Assembly (NCBI GenBank): GCA_016787705.1
Contig: JAEUTP010000027.1
Location: forward strand, 62,001-126,000
Direction of reading: 5' to 3'
Length of the DNA stretch: 64,000 bases
From: Bacteroidia bacterium
GTDB taxonomy: Bacteria > Bacteroidota > Bacteroidia > B-17B0 > Aurantibacillaceae
The notes beneath the pieces are model-generated. The model had not been told where the DNA came from, did not search any database, and was given only the letters and a program-made list of their open reading frames with translations. A program made the translations under genes and the position numbers. Shown one piece after another: positions 23,272 through 32,532 of this stretch (the stretch's first letter is position 1; each line of letters begins with the position of its first letter).

Positions 23272-25682
23272 TGAAAAGAGAAATTAGCTTATTTCGATTT
23301 GCGATCAGTGTTATCCTGATTTTTTCTGCCTTTTCAATGGCAGCTCAAACAAAGGGTACCATTACAGGAATTGTTCTCGATAAACAAAACCCTGTTGAAT
23401 TCGCAAGCGTTATACTTTATTCACAAACCGATAGCACAAAAGCAATAAAAGTAGTAGCGACAGATAGTACAGGAAAGTATCTGATTGATAACATTACGTT
23501 TGGAGATTACATTTTAAAATTTCAATTGCTCGGATATGTCAGTTCAAGTATGAAGCTAAAATTAGATGCTGTTCAAAAGGAAATGCAGCCTTTAGAATTA
23601 CAAGCAGATAGCAAATTATTAGATGGAGTTGAAGTTGTTTCTCAAAGAGATTTAATCAAAAAGACTACGCAGGGCTTTATCATTCAGGCAAAAGATAATT
23701 TAACCGCAGCTACAGGTACTGCAACGGATTTATTAAAGAACACGCCTACCGTTGTTGTAGACGCTGATGGAAATATAACAGTTAGAGGAAAAACCCCACT
23801 TATTTTAGTTAATGGTCGCAATTCCGTTTTAGGAGCAACAGATCGCATTCCAGCAAGTAGCGTTGAGAGCATTGAAATCATCAACAACCCTTCTGCGAAA
23901 TACGATGCTGATGCAGATGGTGGGATCATTAACATCAAGTTAAAAAGGAACACGCAAAAAGGCACAAACGGCTCTGTGGCATTGGGTGCAGGTTACGGTG
24001 CAAAAGGCAGAGGCAACAGCGCATTCATTCTTAATCATCAATCAGGCAAATGGAATATTGGTTTGTCTTACGATAATCGAATTGCAGAGCGCACAAGAAA
24101 AGCTGTTGCAAACAGAACAAGTTTTAATATTCCTTCTGAATATTATCTTTTACAGAACAGACATGACAATCGTTTAGAACAAACCCACAATGCGAAGTTT
24201 AATGTGGACTATAATGTAAACGATAAAAACACCATTAGTTTTGAAGCCATAGGTAATTATGGCAGTGAGGACAACTTAGAAACTTTAGCGTCGGAATTTC
24301 AGAATCAAAGCCAAGTATTTCAAAATAAAAATTCACGTTTCTCATCCGAACATGTAAGGGAGAAAGCGATGGAGTATGCGTTAACCTATTCAAAGAAATT
24401 TAATAATGATAGAAAATATTTGAATGTGAATTTAAGTTCTTCATTCAATTACGATACCGAGAATACTGATATTACAACGCAATCTTTAAACTATGATGAT
24501 AGCTATTTGGGTAATCCTTATTTGCAGCGTACATACAATTATCAAAACTCAAACGTAAGTAACTTTAAAATTGATTACGCCAATCCTGTTGGAAAGAAAG
24601 GTGTTTTAGAAACAGGTTACAAAGGAATTTACAGATATACGGATGCCGATTTTCAGAGCCAGTATTATCAAAATAACGAGTACGTTGCTAATCCACTCGC
24701 CAGCAATATTTTTCATTTTAGAGAGCAGGTTCATGCAGCTTATCTCCAATACAGAAGCTATGTAGGCAAAGTAGATTCCGCTAAAGTGAAGTACGACTTT
24801 GGTTTAAGGGCAGAGCAAATGGATAACACAGGGTACGCTATAAGCAATAATGTGTCGGTAAAGCGTGATTACTTTAATTTATTTCCGACAGCCAACATTG
24901 CATACTTCATTAATCAAAGTGACTTTCTTAAATTGAGCTTCAGCAGAAGAATAAACCGTCCGGGCTTAGGACAATTAAATCCTTTCGTTGACATTACTGA
25001 TTCTTTAAATCAACATGGTGGTAATCCATATTTAAAACCTGAGTACATAAATTCTCTCGAAGCAGGATATAATAAAGAATGGAAAAAAGTTTCTTTCTCT
25101 ACCATTTTGTTTTATCGTTATGCTACAAACATTATCAGACCCTATATTGATTTAAAACCAAACGGAGTTGCGTTAACGCAACCTATGAATTTTGGAAACT
25201 CTACCACCTACGGGGTTGAAGGGATCGTAACGGCATTCCCTGCTAAATGGTGGACTGTAAATACTAGTTTCTCCCTTTATCAGCAGTTAATAGACGGAAG
25301 CAACGTAAATCCTGATCTTGCAAACAACCTATTGAGTTATTATGGTAAATTGATAAATAACTTTTCGCTTTGGAAAGGAAGTAAACTTCAAATCATTGGA
25401 AATTACAATTCACCTATCGCAACTCCTCAGGGTTCTCGCATTGCAGTTTATTATGCTGACCTTGGTTTCCAACAAAAAATCTTAAAAGGAAATGGGGCAT
25501 TGGGTTTAACAATCACGGATGTATTTAACACACAAAAAAGCGGTCTGACCGCCTCTGCATCAGATTTCACTTACCAAAGAACCTTCAAAATAGATACAAG
25601 GGCTATACTTATCACTTTTGCTTATTCCTTTAAGGCAAAATTCAAAGAGGAACTACTTGAAAATAAGTTCTCTAATGATTAA
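23268..25682 (+). CDS. Outer-membrane beta-barrel (TonB-type) receptor in chromate operon
   Basis: 804 residues. After a signal peptide (ISVILIFSAFSMAAQ) comes a carboxypeptidase-like beta domain (GTITGIVLDKQNPVEFASVI, residues about 28-105). A plug region follows (LTAATGTATDLLKNTPTVVV, IPASSVESIEIINNPSAKYD, ADGGIINIKL), then a beta barrel to the end (for example LKLSFSRRINRPGLGQLNPF). This is the outer-membrane-protein beta-barrel group of Bacteroidota. As the last gene of the operon that starts with the pseudo-receiver regulator, it may be an uptake or export channel associated with chromate or metal stress. No terminator was found in the 57 bases after it. Confidence 0.85.
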   Translation: MMKREISLFRFAISVILIFSAFSMAAQTKGTITGIVLDKQNPVEFASVILYSQTDSTKAIKVVATDSTGKYLIDNITFGDYILKFQLLGYVSSSMKLKLDAVQKEMQPLELQADSKLLDGVEVVSQRDLIKKTTQGFIIQAKDNLTAATGTATDLLKNTPTVVVDADGNITVRGKTPLILVNGRNSVLGATDRIPASSVESIEIINNPSAKYDADADGGIINIKLKRNTQKGTNGSVALGAGYGAKGRGNSAFILNHQSGKWNIGLSYDNRIAERTRKAVANRTSFNIPSEYYLLQNRHDNRLEQTHNAKFNVDYNVNDKNTISFEAIGNYGSEDNLETLASEFQNQSQVFQNKNSRFSSEHVREKAMEYALTYSKKFNNDRKYLNVNLSSSFNYDTENTDITTQSLNYDDSYLGNPYLQRTYNYQNSNVSNFKIDYANPVGKKGVLETGYKGIYRYTDADFQSQYYQNNEYVANPLASNIFHFREQVHAAYLQYRSYVGKVDSAKVKYDFGLRAEQMDNTGYAISNNVSVKRDYFNLFPTANIAYFINQSDFLKLSFSRRINRPGLGQLNPFVDITDSLNQHGGNPYLKPEYINSLEAGYNKEWKKVSFSTILFYRYATNIIRPYIDLKPNGVALTQPMNFGNSTTYGVEGIVTAFPAKWWTVNTSFSLYQQLIDGSNVNPDLANNLLSYYGKLINNFSLWKGSKLQIIGNYNSPIATPQGSRIAVYYADLGFQQKILKGNGALGLTITDVFNTQKSGLTASASDFTYQRTFKIDTRAILITFAYSFKAKFKEELLENKFSND

Positions 25683-25697
25683 GGACTTTAAATTTTA

Positions 25698-25709
25698 TTA
25701 ACATGTTAA
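25698..25709. promoter_or_regulatory. 12-bp palindrome TTAACATGTTAA
   Basis: A perfect 12-bp palindrome in the short gap before the small secreted gene of the RND pump operon, just upstream of a candidate -7 box (25724-25731). It could be an operator; no regulator gene is adjacent. Confidence 0.35.
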
Positions 25710-25723
25710 ATCATTTAATTTGT

Positions 25724-25731
25724 TAAATTTG
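25724..25731 (+). promoter_or_regulatory. Candidate -7 box (TAAATTTG) for the efflux operon
   Basis: TAAATTTG matches TAnnTTTG and ends 9 bases before the ATG at 25740. No clear -33 motif at normal spacing, so it is tentative. Confidence 0.35.
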
Positions 25732-25739
25732 TTGCCTTA

Positions 25740-26123
25740 ATGCAATTCTTTAGAAACCATATCATTAGTCGAATCTTCTGCGTCCTGATGGCTCTGCACA
25801 TTTTTAATATGTGTGTAGATACTCCCGATGCTGAACCCGAATCTGTTCCAGAAGATTTAACTATTAACGACATGGAAAGTATAGTGGAGATTGTATTGGA
25901 AAAAGGGTTTGGAATTGATAATGCGATTGCCGAACATGATGAACCTGATGAAAGTGATTCGGGTAGTTTTGAAATGTCAAAGGAATTTAAAGTGTATTCG
26001 CATCAGGTAACATTAAAAATACTTTCGCCTGAAGTTATTTTTGTTACCCATAATTCAGATTATAGTGATCCATACTATAGTGCGTTTGTAAACGAAATTA
26101 CTCCGCCTCCTCCTAAAGCATAA
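25740..26123 (+). CDS. Small secreted or membrane protein, acidic (before RND pump)
   Basis: 127 residues. The N-terminus (HIISRIFCVLMALHIFNMC) is hydrophobic and could be a signal or anchor. The remainder is acidic (DTPDAEPESVPEDL, EHDEPDESDSG) and ends in ITPPPPKA. No family is recognised. Position is informative: it is the first gene of the unit that encodes an RND adaptor, pump and outer-membrane factor. The later RND unit likewise starts with a small hydrophobic-leader protein rich in metal-binding residues (32533). A role in metal handling or sensing is possible. Confidence 0.6.
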   Translation: MQFFRNHIISRIFCVLMALHIFNMCVDTPDAEPESVPEDLTINDMESIVEIVLEKGFGIDNAIAEHDEPDESDSGSFEMSKEFKVYSHQVTLKILSPEVIFVTHNSDYSDPYYSAFVNEITPPPPKA

Positions 26124-26150
26124 TCTCCAACTCAAGAGATTTTATTTGGT

Positions 26151-26168
26151 TGCAAGATCAATTGCAAT
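26151..26168. promoter_or_regulatory. Paired TTGCAA motif before RND adaptor
   Basis: TTGCAA-GATCAA-TTGCAA: two palindromic hexamers, 6 bases apart, in the 78-base gap before the adaptor gene. It may be a regulator site; there is no other evidence. Confidence 0.35.
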
Positions 26169-26201
26169 CCTTTTTGTTCAACCACAATTATTAAATTAAT
26201 T

Positions 26202-27308
26202 ATGCAAAAAGCATTCATGCTATTAGGCGTGGCTGTCGTTCTGTTTACGGCATGCTCATCAGAAAAAGAAAAGAAAACAGAAGAAGCAAAATACCCGGTA
26301 ACTAATCCTTTAGTTGTTGATACGGTATTGACAAAAGAATACGTTGCAGACATACACTCGCTGCAAAACGTAGAAATTCGTGCAAGAGTAAAGGGCTTCA
26401 TCGAAACAATTTACATTGATGAAGGTAAGACTGTGAAAGCCGGGCAAGTTATTTTTGCTATTGCCAGTAATGAATATCAACAAGAGTTAACTAAAGCGAA
26501 AGCATTGCTGAAAAGTGCTATTGCAGAAGCCAAACAAGCAGAACTGGATGTCAAAAACGTTCAGTTGATGCTTGATAAAAATGTAGTTTCCAAAACTGAA
26601 TTGGAAATGGCTCAATCAAAATTAGAGGCAGCTAATGCAAAAGTTGAGGAAGCTAAATCAAACGAAGCAGAAGCAACCTTAAACCTTTCTTACACTCAAA
26701 TCAAAGCGCCTTTTGACGGCATCATTAACCGCATTCCTAATAAAGTTGGTAGCCTAATAGATGAAGGTACTCTATTAACAACCATATCAAATAACAAAGA
26801 AGTGTATGCATACTTTAATGTAAGTGAGAGAGAGTATTTAGATTTTATTTCCAACAAGGAAAACAACCACAACAACGAAGTGAATCTTGTACTTGCGAAT
26901 AATCAGTTGTATCCATTTAAGGGGCAAATAGAAACCGTTGAAGGTGAATTTGACAAAGCAACGGGCAACATTGCATTCCGAGCTAAGTTTGAAAACCCAA
27001 ATGAAATTTTAAAACACGGTTCAAGTGGGAAAATTTTATTGAAAACCGAATTAAAAAATGCCCTGATTATCCCACAAAAATCAACATTTGAAGTGCAGGA
27101 AAATACTTGCGTTTATACTGTTGATAGCAATGGAAAAGTCAAGATGAATAAAATAATTCCTAAGTATCGAATCAATACAATTTATGTAATCGAATCAGGA
27201 ATAACAACGAACGATAAAGTTTTATTCGAGGGCATTCAGCTTGTGAGTGAAGGCGACCAAATTGTTCCGCAAGTTACAAGTCCTTCGGAGGCATATAAAG
27301 CATTATAA
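26202..27308 (+). CDS. RND efflux periplasmic adaptor (HlyD/AcrA type)
   Basis: 368 residues. A lipoprotein signal (MQKAFMLLGVAVVLFTAC, lipidated Cys near 18) is followed by the lipoyl-like half motif ARVKGFIETIYIDEGKTVKA, a helical hairpin (residues about 100-150, KALLKSAIAEAKQAELDVKN), the second lipoyl half (IKAPFDGIINRIPNKVGSLI) and beta-barrel and membrane-proximal domains. This is the AcrA/MexA-type membrane fusion protein. It links the pump (next gene, 25 bases downstream) to the outer-membrane factor. Confidence 0.93.
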   Translation: MQKAFMLLGVAVVLFTACSSEKEKKTEEAKYPVTNPLVVDTVLTKEYVADIHSLQNVEIRARVKGFIETIYIDEGKTVKAGQVIFAIASNEYQQELTKAKALLKSAIAEAKQAELDVKNVQLMLDKNVVSKTELEMAQSKLEAANAKVEEAKSNEAEATLNLSYTQIKAPFDGIINRIPNKVGSLIDEGTLLTTISNNKEVYAYFNVSEREYLDFISNKENNHNNEVNLVLANNQLYPFKGQIETVEGEFDKATGNIAFRAKFENPNEILKHGSSGKILLKTELKNALIIPQKSTFEVQENTCVYTVDSNGKVKMNKIIPKYRINTIYVIESGITTNDKVLFEGIQLVSEGDQIVPQVTSPSEAYKAL

Positions 27309-27333
27309 TAACCAATAATAAATGTAAAGCACT

Positions 27334-30300
27334 ATGATAAAAAAATTTATTCATAGGCCGATACTCTCAATAGTAATATCATTAATTATTGCATTATTGG
27401 GTTTATTAGCCTTAAAACAATTACCGATGACACAGTTTCCGAGTGTTGCTCCACCGGAAGTGAATGTAACGGTAGAATATACAGGAGCAAATGCTGAAAC
27501 AGTAACTAAAGCGGCTGTTGTTAAATTAGAAAGAGCAATTAACGGTGTACCCGACATGAAATACATGTCATCTGACGCAGGTAATGATGGCGTTGGTGTA
27601 GTACAGATCATCTTTGAAGTTGGCACAAACCCCAACGAAGCAGCAGTAAATGTTCAGAACAGGGTTGCTGCTGTGATGGGTGAATTACCACCCGAAGTAA
27701 CAAAAAACGGGATCAAAATCGCTAAAGAAGAAAATGCCATGTTGATGTACTTGAACATCTATAGTTCAGACACAACTTTGCAAGAAAAATTCTTATACAA
27801 CTTTGCGGATATTAATGTCCTTGCAGAATTGAAGCGAATTAATGGTGTTGGATACGCAGATATTTTAGGCGCGAGAGAATATGCCATGCGAATTTGGTTG
27901 AAACCCGACAAGATGCTTACCTATAATATTTCAACTAATGAAGTATTAGACGCACTTGAAAAACAAAACGTGGAAGCTGCTCCCGGCAAAGTTGGCGAGA
28001 GTACAGATAAAAAAGCTCAGGCATTACAGTATGTAATAAAATATACTGGGAAGTTTAACACAAAAGAGCAGTATGAAAAAATACCTATAAGAGCAACCAA
28101 AGATGGTGAAATTCTTCGCATCAAAGACATTGCAGACGTTGAGTTCGGAACAACATATTTTGATGTGGAAGCAAAATTTAATGGAAAACCTGCTGCATCA
28201 ATCATGCTCAAGCAATTACCCGGTTCAAATGCAAGTGAAGTAATTGCAAAAGTAAAAAAACGAATGGCGGAAATTAAAGAATCAACTTTCCTAAAAGGAA
28301 TGGATTATGAAATAAGCTATGACGTTTCACGCTTTTTAGATGCTTCTGTACATGAGGTAGTAAAGACATTGATTGAAGCATTTATTTTGGTGTCATTAGT
28401 TGTATTTATTTTTTTACAAGATTTCCGTTCAACAATTATACCTGCTATAACTGTTCCTGTCTCTTTGATTGGTACATTTTTATTTATGCAGTTGTTTGGT
28501 TTTTCATTAAACTTAATTACACTCTTTGCATTGGTGCTTGCAATAGGTATCGTAATTGATGATGCCATAGTCGTCGTAGAAGCCGTACACGCAAAATTAG
28601 AAAGTGGTAAATATAAATCCAGTCTAAAGGCTACTGAAGCGGCTATGAAAGAAATTGCAGGTGCTATTTTAGCCATTACACTTGTTATGTCTGCTGTATT
28701 TATACCAACCTCATTTATGAGTGGGCCTGTTGGAATTTTCTATAAGCAGTTTTCAATTACAATGGCTATTTCAATTGTGCTTTCAGGTGTAGGCGCTTTA
28801 ACGCTAACACCTGCACTTTGTGCTTTATTTTTAAAGCCCGGCCATAATGAACATAAGGGTAATTTACTTCACGTATTTTTCAATGGGTTTAATCGTTGGT
28901 ATGAGGGACTATCAGAAAAATATCAAAAACTATTATCAATAATTGCAAATCGAAGAGTTGTAACATTCGGTTCTCTGATATTATTCTGTTTAGGTATTGG
29001 ATTATTTGGTAAGATTTTGCCGTCAGGATTTATCCCTAATGAAGATCAGGGAACTTTTTATGCAAGTATAACAACACCTGCGGGTTCTACTATGGAGAGA
29101 ACTAAAGCCGTAGTAAATGCCGTTAGGGAATCTTGCAATGGCATTGATGCAATCGAATCAGTTTCTTCTTTAGCAGGAACAAATATCTTGTCAGACGGTA
29201 CAGGTGCAACTTACGGTACATGTTTAATTAACCTGAAAAAGTGGGAAGACAGAAAAGAATCTGTTAATGAGATAATGACATTGGTAGAAGAAAAAACAAA
29301 ACATATTAAAGATGCGAAGATAGAGTTCTTTCCTCCACCTGCCGTTCCCGGCTATGGTAACGCAAGCGGTTTTGAGTTGCGCTTATTGGATAAAACAGGA
29401 AATGATGATTTAAAACAAATGGAAAAAGTTGTAAAGCAATTCATTTCCGACCTAAAAGCAAGACCTGAAATTGCAAGTGCATTTACCATTTTTGATGCAA
29501 GCTTTCCTCAATATTTACTTAAAGTGGATTATGATATGGCAGCCAAACGTGGTGTTTCAGTTGATGATGCAATGGGAACTCTGCAAACTCTTTTAGGTAG
29601 TGAGTACGCCACTAATTTTATTAAGTTCGGAAAAACTTACAAAGTAATGGTTCAGGCTTTACCACAGTATCGTTCAAAACCTGAGGACATTCTTAAATTA
29701 ACAGTTAAAAATGATGAAAGTGAATTAGTCCCTTTATCAGCTTTTATGAATGTTGAAAGGGATTATGGAGTAGATCAAATAACACGATATAATATGTTCC
29801 CTTCTGCCGAATTAAATGGTGAAGCTGCGGAAGGTTATAGTAGTGGTAGTGCAATTGCTGCTATACAAGATGTCGCCAAAACTAAACTACCAAAAGGTTA
29901 TGACATAGATTGGGCGGGCATTTCTCGCGACGAGGTTCAAGCAGGTAATCAGGCAATTTATATTTTCATCATTTGTCTGTTATTTGTGTATTTATTGCTT
30001 TCAGCTCAATACGAAAGTTTCATTTTACCTCTATCTGTTATTCTTTCCTTACCAACTGGAATTTTTGGAGCATTTATGTTACTTGCTATTTTGGGACTTG
30101 AAAATAATATCTACGCTCAAATAGCAATGGTAATGTTAATAGGTCTTTTAGGAAAGAATGCTATTTTGATTGTTGAGTTTGCAACTCAGCGTCATCGAGA
30201 AGGCAAGACACCATTAGAAGCCGCAATTGAAGGTGCAAAGTTACGTCTGCGTCCAATCTTAATGACATCATTCGCGTTTGTAGCAGGTTTGTTACCATTA

Positions 30301-30489
30301 ATGTTTGCAACAGGAGCAGGTGCGCTTGGTAACAGAACTATTGGTTCTGCCGCTGCGGGTGGAATGTTCTTCGGAACAATATTCGGGGTAGTTGTTATTC
30401 CGGGACTATATGTTGTATTTGCCTCATTAGCTGATAAATTCAGAAAAAAGGGACACAGAGAAGAGAAAGCATTAACTGAAGACATTTAA
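27334..30489 (+). CDS. RND multidrug-type efflux pump (HAE1 family, AcrB/MexB-like)
   Basis: 1051 residues. The typical N-terminus MIKKFIHRPILSIVISLIIA is followed by ALLGLLALKQLPMTQFPSVA and the HAE1 motif PPEVNVTVEYTGANAETV. Twelve membrane segments are visible in two halves, with the proton-relay pair in LAIGIVIDDAIVVVEAVHAK near residue 410. The periplasmic docking and porter domains lie in between. HAE1 pumps export drugs, solvents and detergents with proton antiport. On this island it is most likely part of a metal- or oxidant-response cassette. The three genes 26202-31917 form a complete tripartite system. Confidence 0.95.
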   Translation: MIKKFIHRPILSIVISLIIALLGLLALKQLPMTQFPSVAPPEVNVTVEYTGANAETVTKAAVVKLERAINGVPDMKYMSSDAGNDGVGVVQIIFEVGTNPNEAAVNVQNRVAAVMGELPPEVTKNGIKIAKEENAMLMYLNIYSSDTTLQEKFLYNFADINVLAELKRINGVGYADILGAREYAMRIWLKPDKMLTYNISTNEVLDALEKQNVEAAPGKVGESTDKKAQALQYVIKYTGKFNTKEQYEKIPIRATKDGEILRIKDIADVEFGTTYFDVEAKFNGKPAASIMLKQLPGSNASEVIAKVKKRMAEIKESTFLKGMDYEISYDVSRFLDASVHEVVKTLIEAFILVSLVVFIFLQDFRSTIIPAITVPVSLIGTFLFMQLFGFSLNLITLFALVLAIGIVIDDAIVVVEAVHAKLESGKYKSSLKATEAAMKEIAGAILAITLVMSAVFIPTSFMSGPVGIFYKQFSITMAISIVLSGVGALTLTPALCALFLKPGHNEHKGNLLHVFFNGFNRWYEGLSEKYQKLLSIIANRRVVTFGSLILFCLGIGLFGKILPSGFIPNEDQGTFYASITTPAGSTMERTKAVVNAVRESCNGIDAIESVSSLAGTNILSDGTGATYGTCLINLKKWEDRKESVNEIMTLVEEKTKHIKDAKIEFFPPPAVPGYGNASGFELRLLDKTGNDDLKQMEKVVKQFISDLKARPEIASAFTIFDASFPQYLLKVDYDMAAKRGVSVDDAMGTLQTLLGSEYATNFIKFGKTYKVMVQALPQYRSKPEDILKLTVKNDESELVPLSAFMNVERDYGVDQITRYNMFPSAELNGEAAEGYSSGSAIAAIQDVAKTKLPKGYDIDWAGISRDEVQAGNQAIYIFIICLLFVYLLLSAQYESFILPLSVILSLPTGIFGAFMLLAILGLENNIYAQIAMVMLIGLLGKNAILIVEFATQRHREGKTPLEAAIEGAKLRLRPILMTSFAFVAGLLPLMFATGAGALGNRTIGSAAAGGMFFGTIFGVVVIPGLYVVFASLADKFRKKGHREEKALTEDI

Positions 30490-30492
30490 ACT

Positions 30493-31917
30493 ATGAAGAA
30501 CTTTAAAAATATCATAACAGTTTGCACTTTAGCTTTGTTCATCTTTGCTACAAGTTGCAAAACATCGCAACCGTTAGAAAATAACGCTATTAAAAACATG
30601 CCTGTATCCTTTTCTGACGGAAAGGATACAGCTAATTCTGCAAACATAAATTGGAAGCAGTATTTTACTGACCCTAATTTAGTAGAACTAATTGATGTTG
30701 CATTAAAGAACAATCTCGACCTATCCATTGCTCTCCAAAAAATGGAAGCCTCAAAAGCTTATGTCCGTTCAAGTAAAGGTGCTTTATTCCCTAGTGTAAA
30801 TGCAAACGTAAATTATTTAGGTCGCAAATTTGGTTATTACACAATGGATGATGCAGGTAACAGAACAACTGAAATAGAACCCGGTAAAATTATCCCAACC
30901 TATTTGCCCGATTATTATATGGGATTACAAGCATCATGGGAAATTGATCTGTGGGGTAAACTGAGAAATAAAAAACGTGCAGCATTAGCAAGATATTTAT
31001 CAAGTGTAGAAGGAAGAAATTTAGTCACAACAAATCTTATTGCCGAAATTGCTAACGCTTATTATGAACTACTTGCATTAGACAATGAGTTGGAGATCAT
31101 AAAAGAATCCATTAAACTTCAACAAAGTGCATTCGATTTAGTGACTGTACAAAAAGAAGCAGGTGTGGCAAATGAATTGGAAGTAAAACAATTTGAAGCG
31201 CAATTGAATAGCTCAAAGGCTTTGGAGTATGAAACATTACAAAGCATAACTGAAGTAGAAAATCAAATCAATTATTTATTAAATCGTTATCCTCAAACGA
31301 TCAAACGTGAAAAAACAGATTTCAGTAAGCCTTCAAGTATTATTCCAAACACTGGTATTCCTTCTGATTTATTAAAAAATCGTCCTGATTTGAGACAAGC
31401 AGAATATGAGTTGATGGCATCAAAAGCAGATGTAAAAGCAGCCAAAGCAGCATTTTACCCTAATTTGAATATCACAGGAATGCTAGGTTTACAAGGTTAT
31501 AAAGCTGTTCTGTTACCTCAATCATTGGCATATACTGCTGCCGGAGGACTGATTGCTCCTCTTTTAAATCGAAATGCTATAAAAGCAGAATTTAAATCAG
31601 CTAATGCAGCGCAGCAAGAAGCCTTATTTAATTATCAAAAGGTTATCTTAAATGGTTACATCGAGGTGTACAATGAGTTGGCTAAGATCCGAAATTTAGA
31701 AAAGGTTCAGGAGTTCAAATCAAATCAGGTAACATCTTTAACTCAAGCAATAGATGCTTCTTCTGTGCTATTTAAAACGGGCAGAGCAAATTATATTGAG
31801 GTATTACTAGCTCAACAGAACTCGTTGAACTCAAAAATTGAATTGATCAGCGTTAAACAACGCCAATATAGCGCACTTGTAAATATTTATAAAGCACTTG
31901 GAGGCGGATGGAAATAA
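30493..31917 (+). CDS. Outer-membrane factor (TolC/NodT-type lipoprotein)
   Basis: 474 residues. The signal MKNFKNIITVCTLALFIFATSC ends in a lipobox (Cys22), as in NodT-type factors. Repeated alpha-helical TolC segments appear in two halves: LIDVALKNNLDLSIALQKME... VNANVNYLGRK... and PSDLLKNRPDLRQAEYELMA, then AAFYPNLNITGMLGLQ. The helical barrel and beta-barrel motifs (ALKNNLDLSIA, NRPDLRQAE) are present. It provides the exit duct for the AcrB-type pump; it starts 3 bases after the pump gene. Confidence 0.92.
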   Translation: MKNFKNIITVCTLALFIFATSCKTSQPLENNAIKNMPVSFSDGKDTANSANINWKQYFTDPNLVELIDVALKNNLDLSIALQKMEASKAYVRSSKGALFPSVNANVNYLGRKFGYYTMDDAGNRTTEIEPGKIIPTYLPDYYMGLQASWEIDLWGKLRNKKRAALARYLSSVEGRNLVTTNLIAEIANAYYELLALDNELEIIKESIKLQQSAFDLVTVQKEAGVANELEVKQFEAQLNSSKALEYETLQSITEVENQINYLLNRYPQTIKREKTDFSKPSSIIPNTGIPSDLLKNRPDLRQAEYELMASKADVKAAKAAFYPNLNITGMLGLQGYKAVLLPQSLAYTAAGGLIAPLLNRNAIKAEFKSANAAQQEALFNYQKVILNGYIEVYNELAKIRNLEKVQEFKSNQVTSLTQAIDASSVLFKTGRANYIEVLLAQQNSLNSKIELISVKQRQYSALVNIYKALGGGWK

Positions 31918-31918
31918 A

Positions 31919-32041
31919 ATGAAACCTCAAAAAGGAATAGAAAGAAGAAGAAAGGTCTTTATTTTAATATTGACATTTATAATATTAACTTTATTTATCA
32001 TAGCATGTATATCCGTATTTTTAAAAATAGATTTACAATAA
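31919..32041 (+). CDS. Small single-pass membrane protein, 40 aa
   Basis: ATG at 31919 directly follows the outer-membrane-factor stop (one base between). It encodes 40 residues: MKPQKGIERRRKVFILILTF, then IILTLFIIACISVFLK, then IDLQ. That is one basic segment and one hydrophobic helix of about 20 residues. It overlaps the next start by 37 bases. Small one-pass proteins often accompany RND pumps (AcrZ is a known example), but this one does not visibly match AcrZ, so its link to the pump is inferred only from position. Confidence 0.55.
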   Translation: MKPQKGIERRRKVFILILTFIILTLFIIACISVFLKIDLQ

Positions 32042-32379
32042 TCTTAGGATTATCTTTATTTATTCTTCAAAGTTGCCAAAAACAAAATGATGGCTATGGC
32101 AGTATTTTGGCTCATGCCCAATGTCGCAACAATGCATTGGATCAACCAATGATATACATTAAGGAAGACTCACAAGCCTCGACAAGTAGTTTTGATTACA
32201 AGCAATCGGGAGATGCTATTGGTGAGGCTTACTTTACCAATTTAAAGCCAGGCACATATTATGTTTACGCAAGAGGTTATGATCCTGTAAATAAACTTTA
32301 CGTGTCTGGCTCTAAATCTATTGTTGTTGCACATCGCGAAAGACAAAATGAATACAAGGTGGTTGTTGATGCCAATTAA
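32005..32379 (+). CDS. Small lipoprotein with beta-sandwich (carboxypeptidase-like) fold
   Basis: 124 residues. Signal MYIRIFKNRFTIILGLSLFI ends with a lipobox, LQSC (Cys near 23). The mature part resembles a regulatory-like beta domain: ALDQPMIYIKEDSQAS, GEAYFTNLKPGTYYVYARGY, DPVNKLYVSGSKSIVV. A paralogue of the same length follows the second RND unit (38495-38869, with YYLYGVGYDPNISANVY). Each pump system on this island thus ends with the same type of lipoprotein. A terminator follows at 32432-32455. Confidence 0.65.
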   Translation: MYIRIFKNRFTIILGLSLFILQSCQKQNDGYGSILAHAQCRNNALDQPMIYIKEDSQASTSSFDYKQSGDAIGEAYFTNLKPGTYYVYARGYDPVNKLYVSGSKSIVVAHRERQNEYKVVVDAN

Positions 32380-32431
32380 TATTATATCTTTGAACTGATA
32401 ATACTTTTCATATTTGTTTCTAAATAAATCG

Positions 32432-32455
32432 AGCCCTCTTAGGAGGGCTTTTTTT
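32432..32455 (+). terminator. Rho-independent terminator after first RND unit
   Basis: AGCCCTC-TTAG-GAGGGCT followed by seven T's (32432-32455). The stem is a perfect 7 bp and the tract is strong. Confidence 0.88.
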
Positions 32456-32532
32456 ATAATAATTACTTGATTTTTAAGCTAAAACCTTATTTCTGTGATA
32501 TTTATAAAATTTGCATACCTTTACTCCCAACA

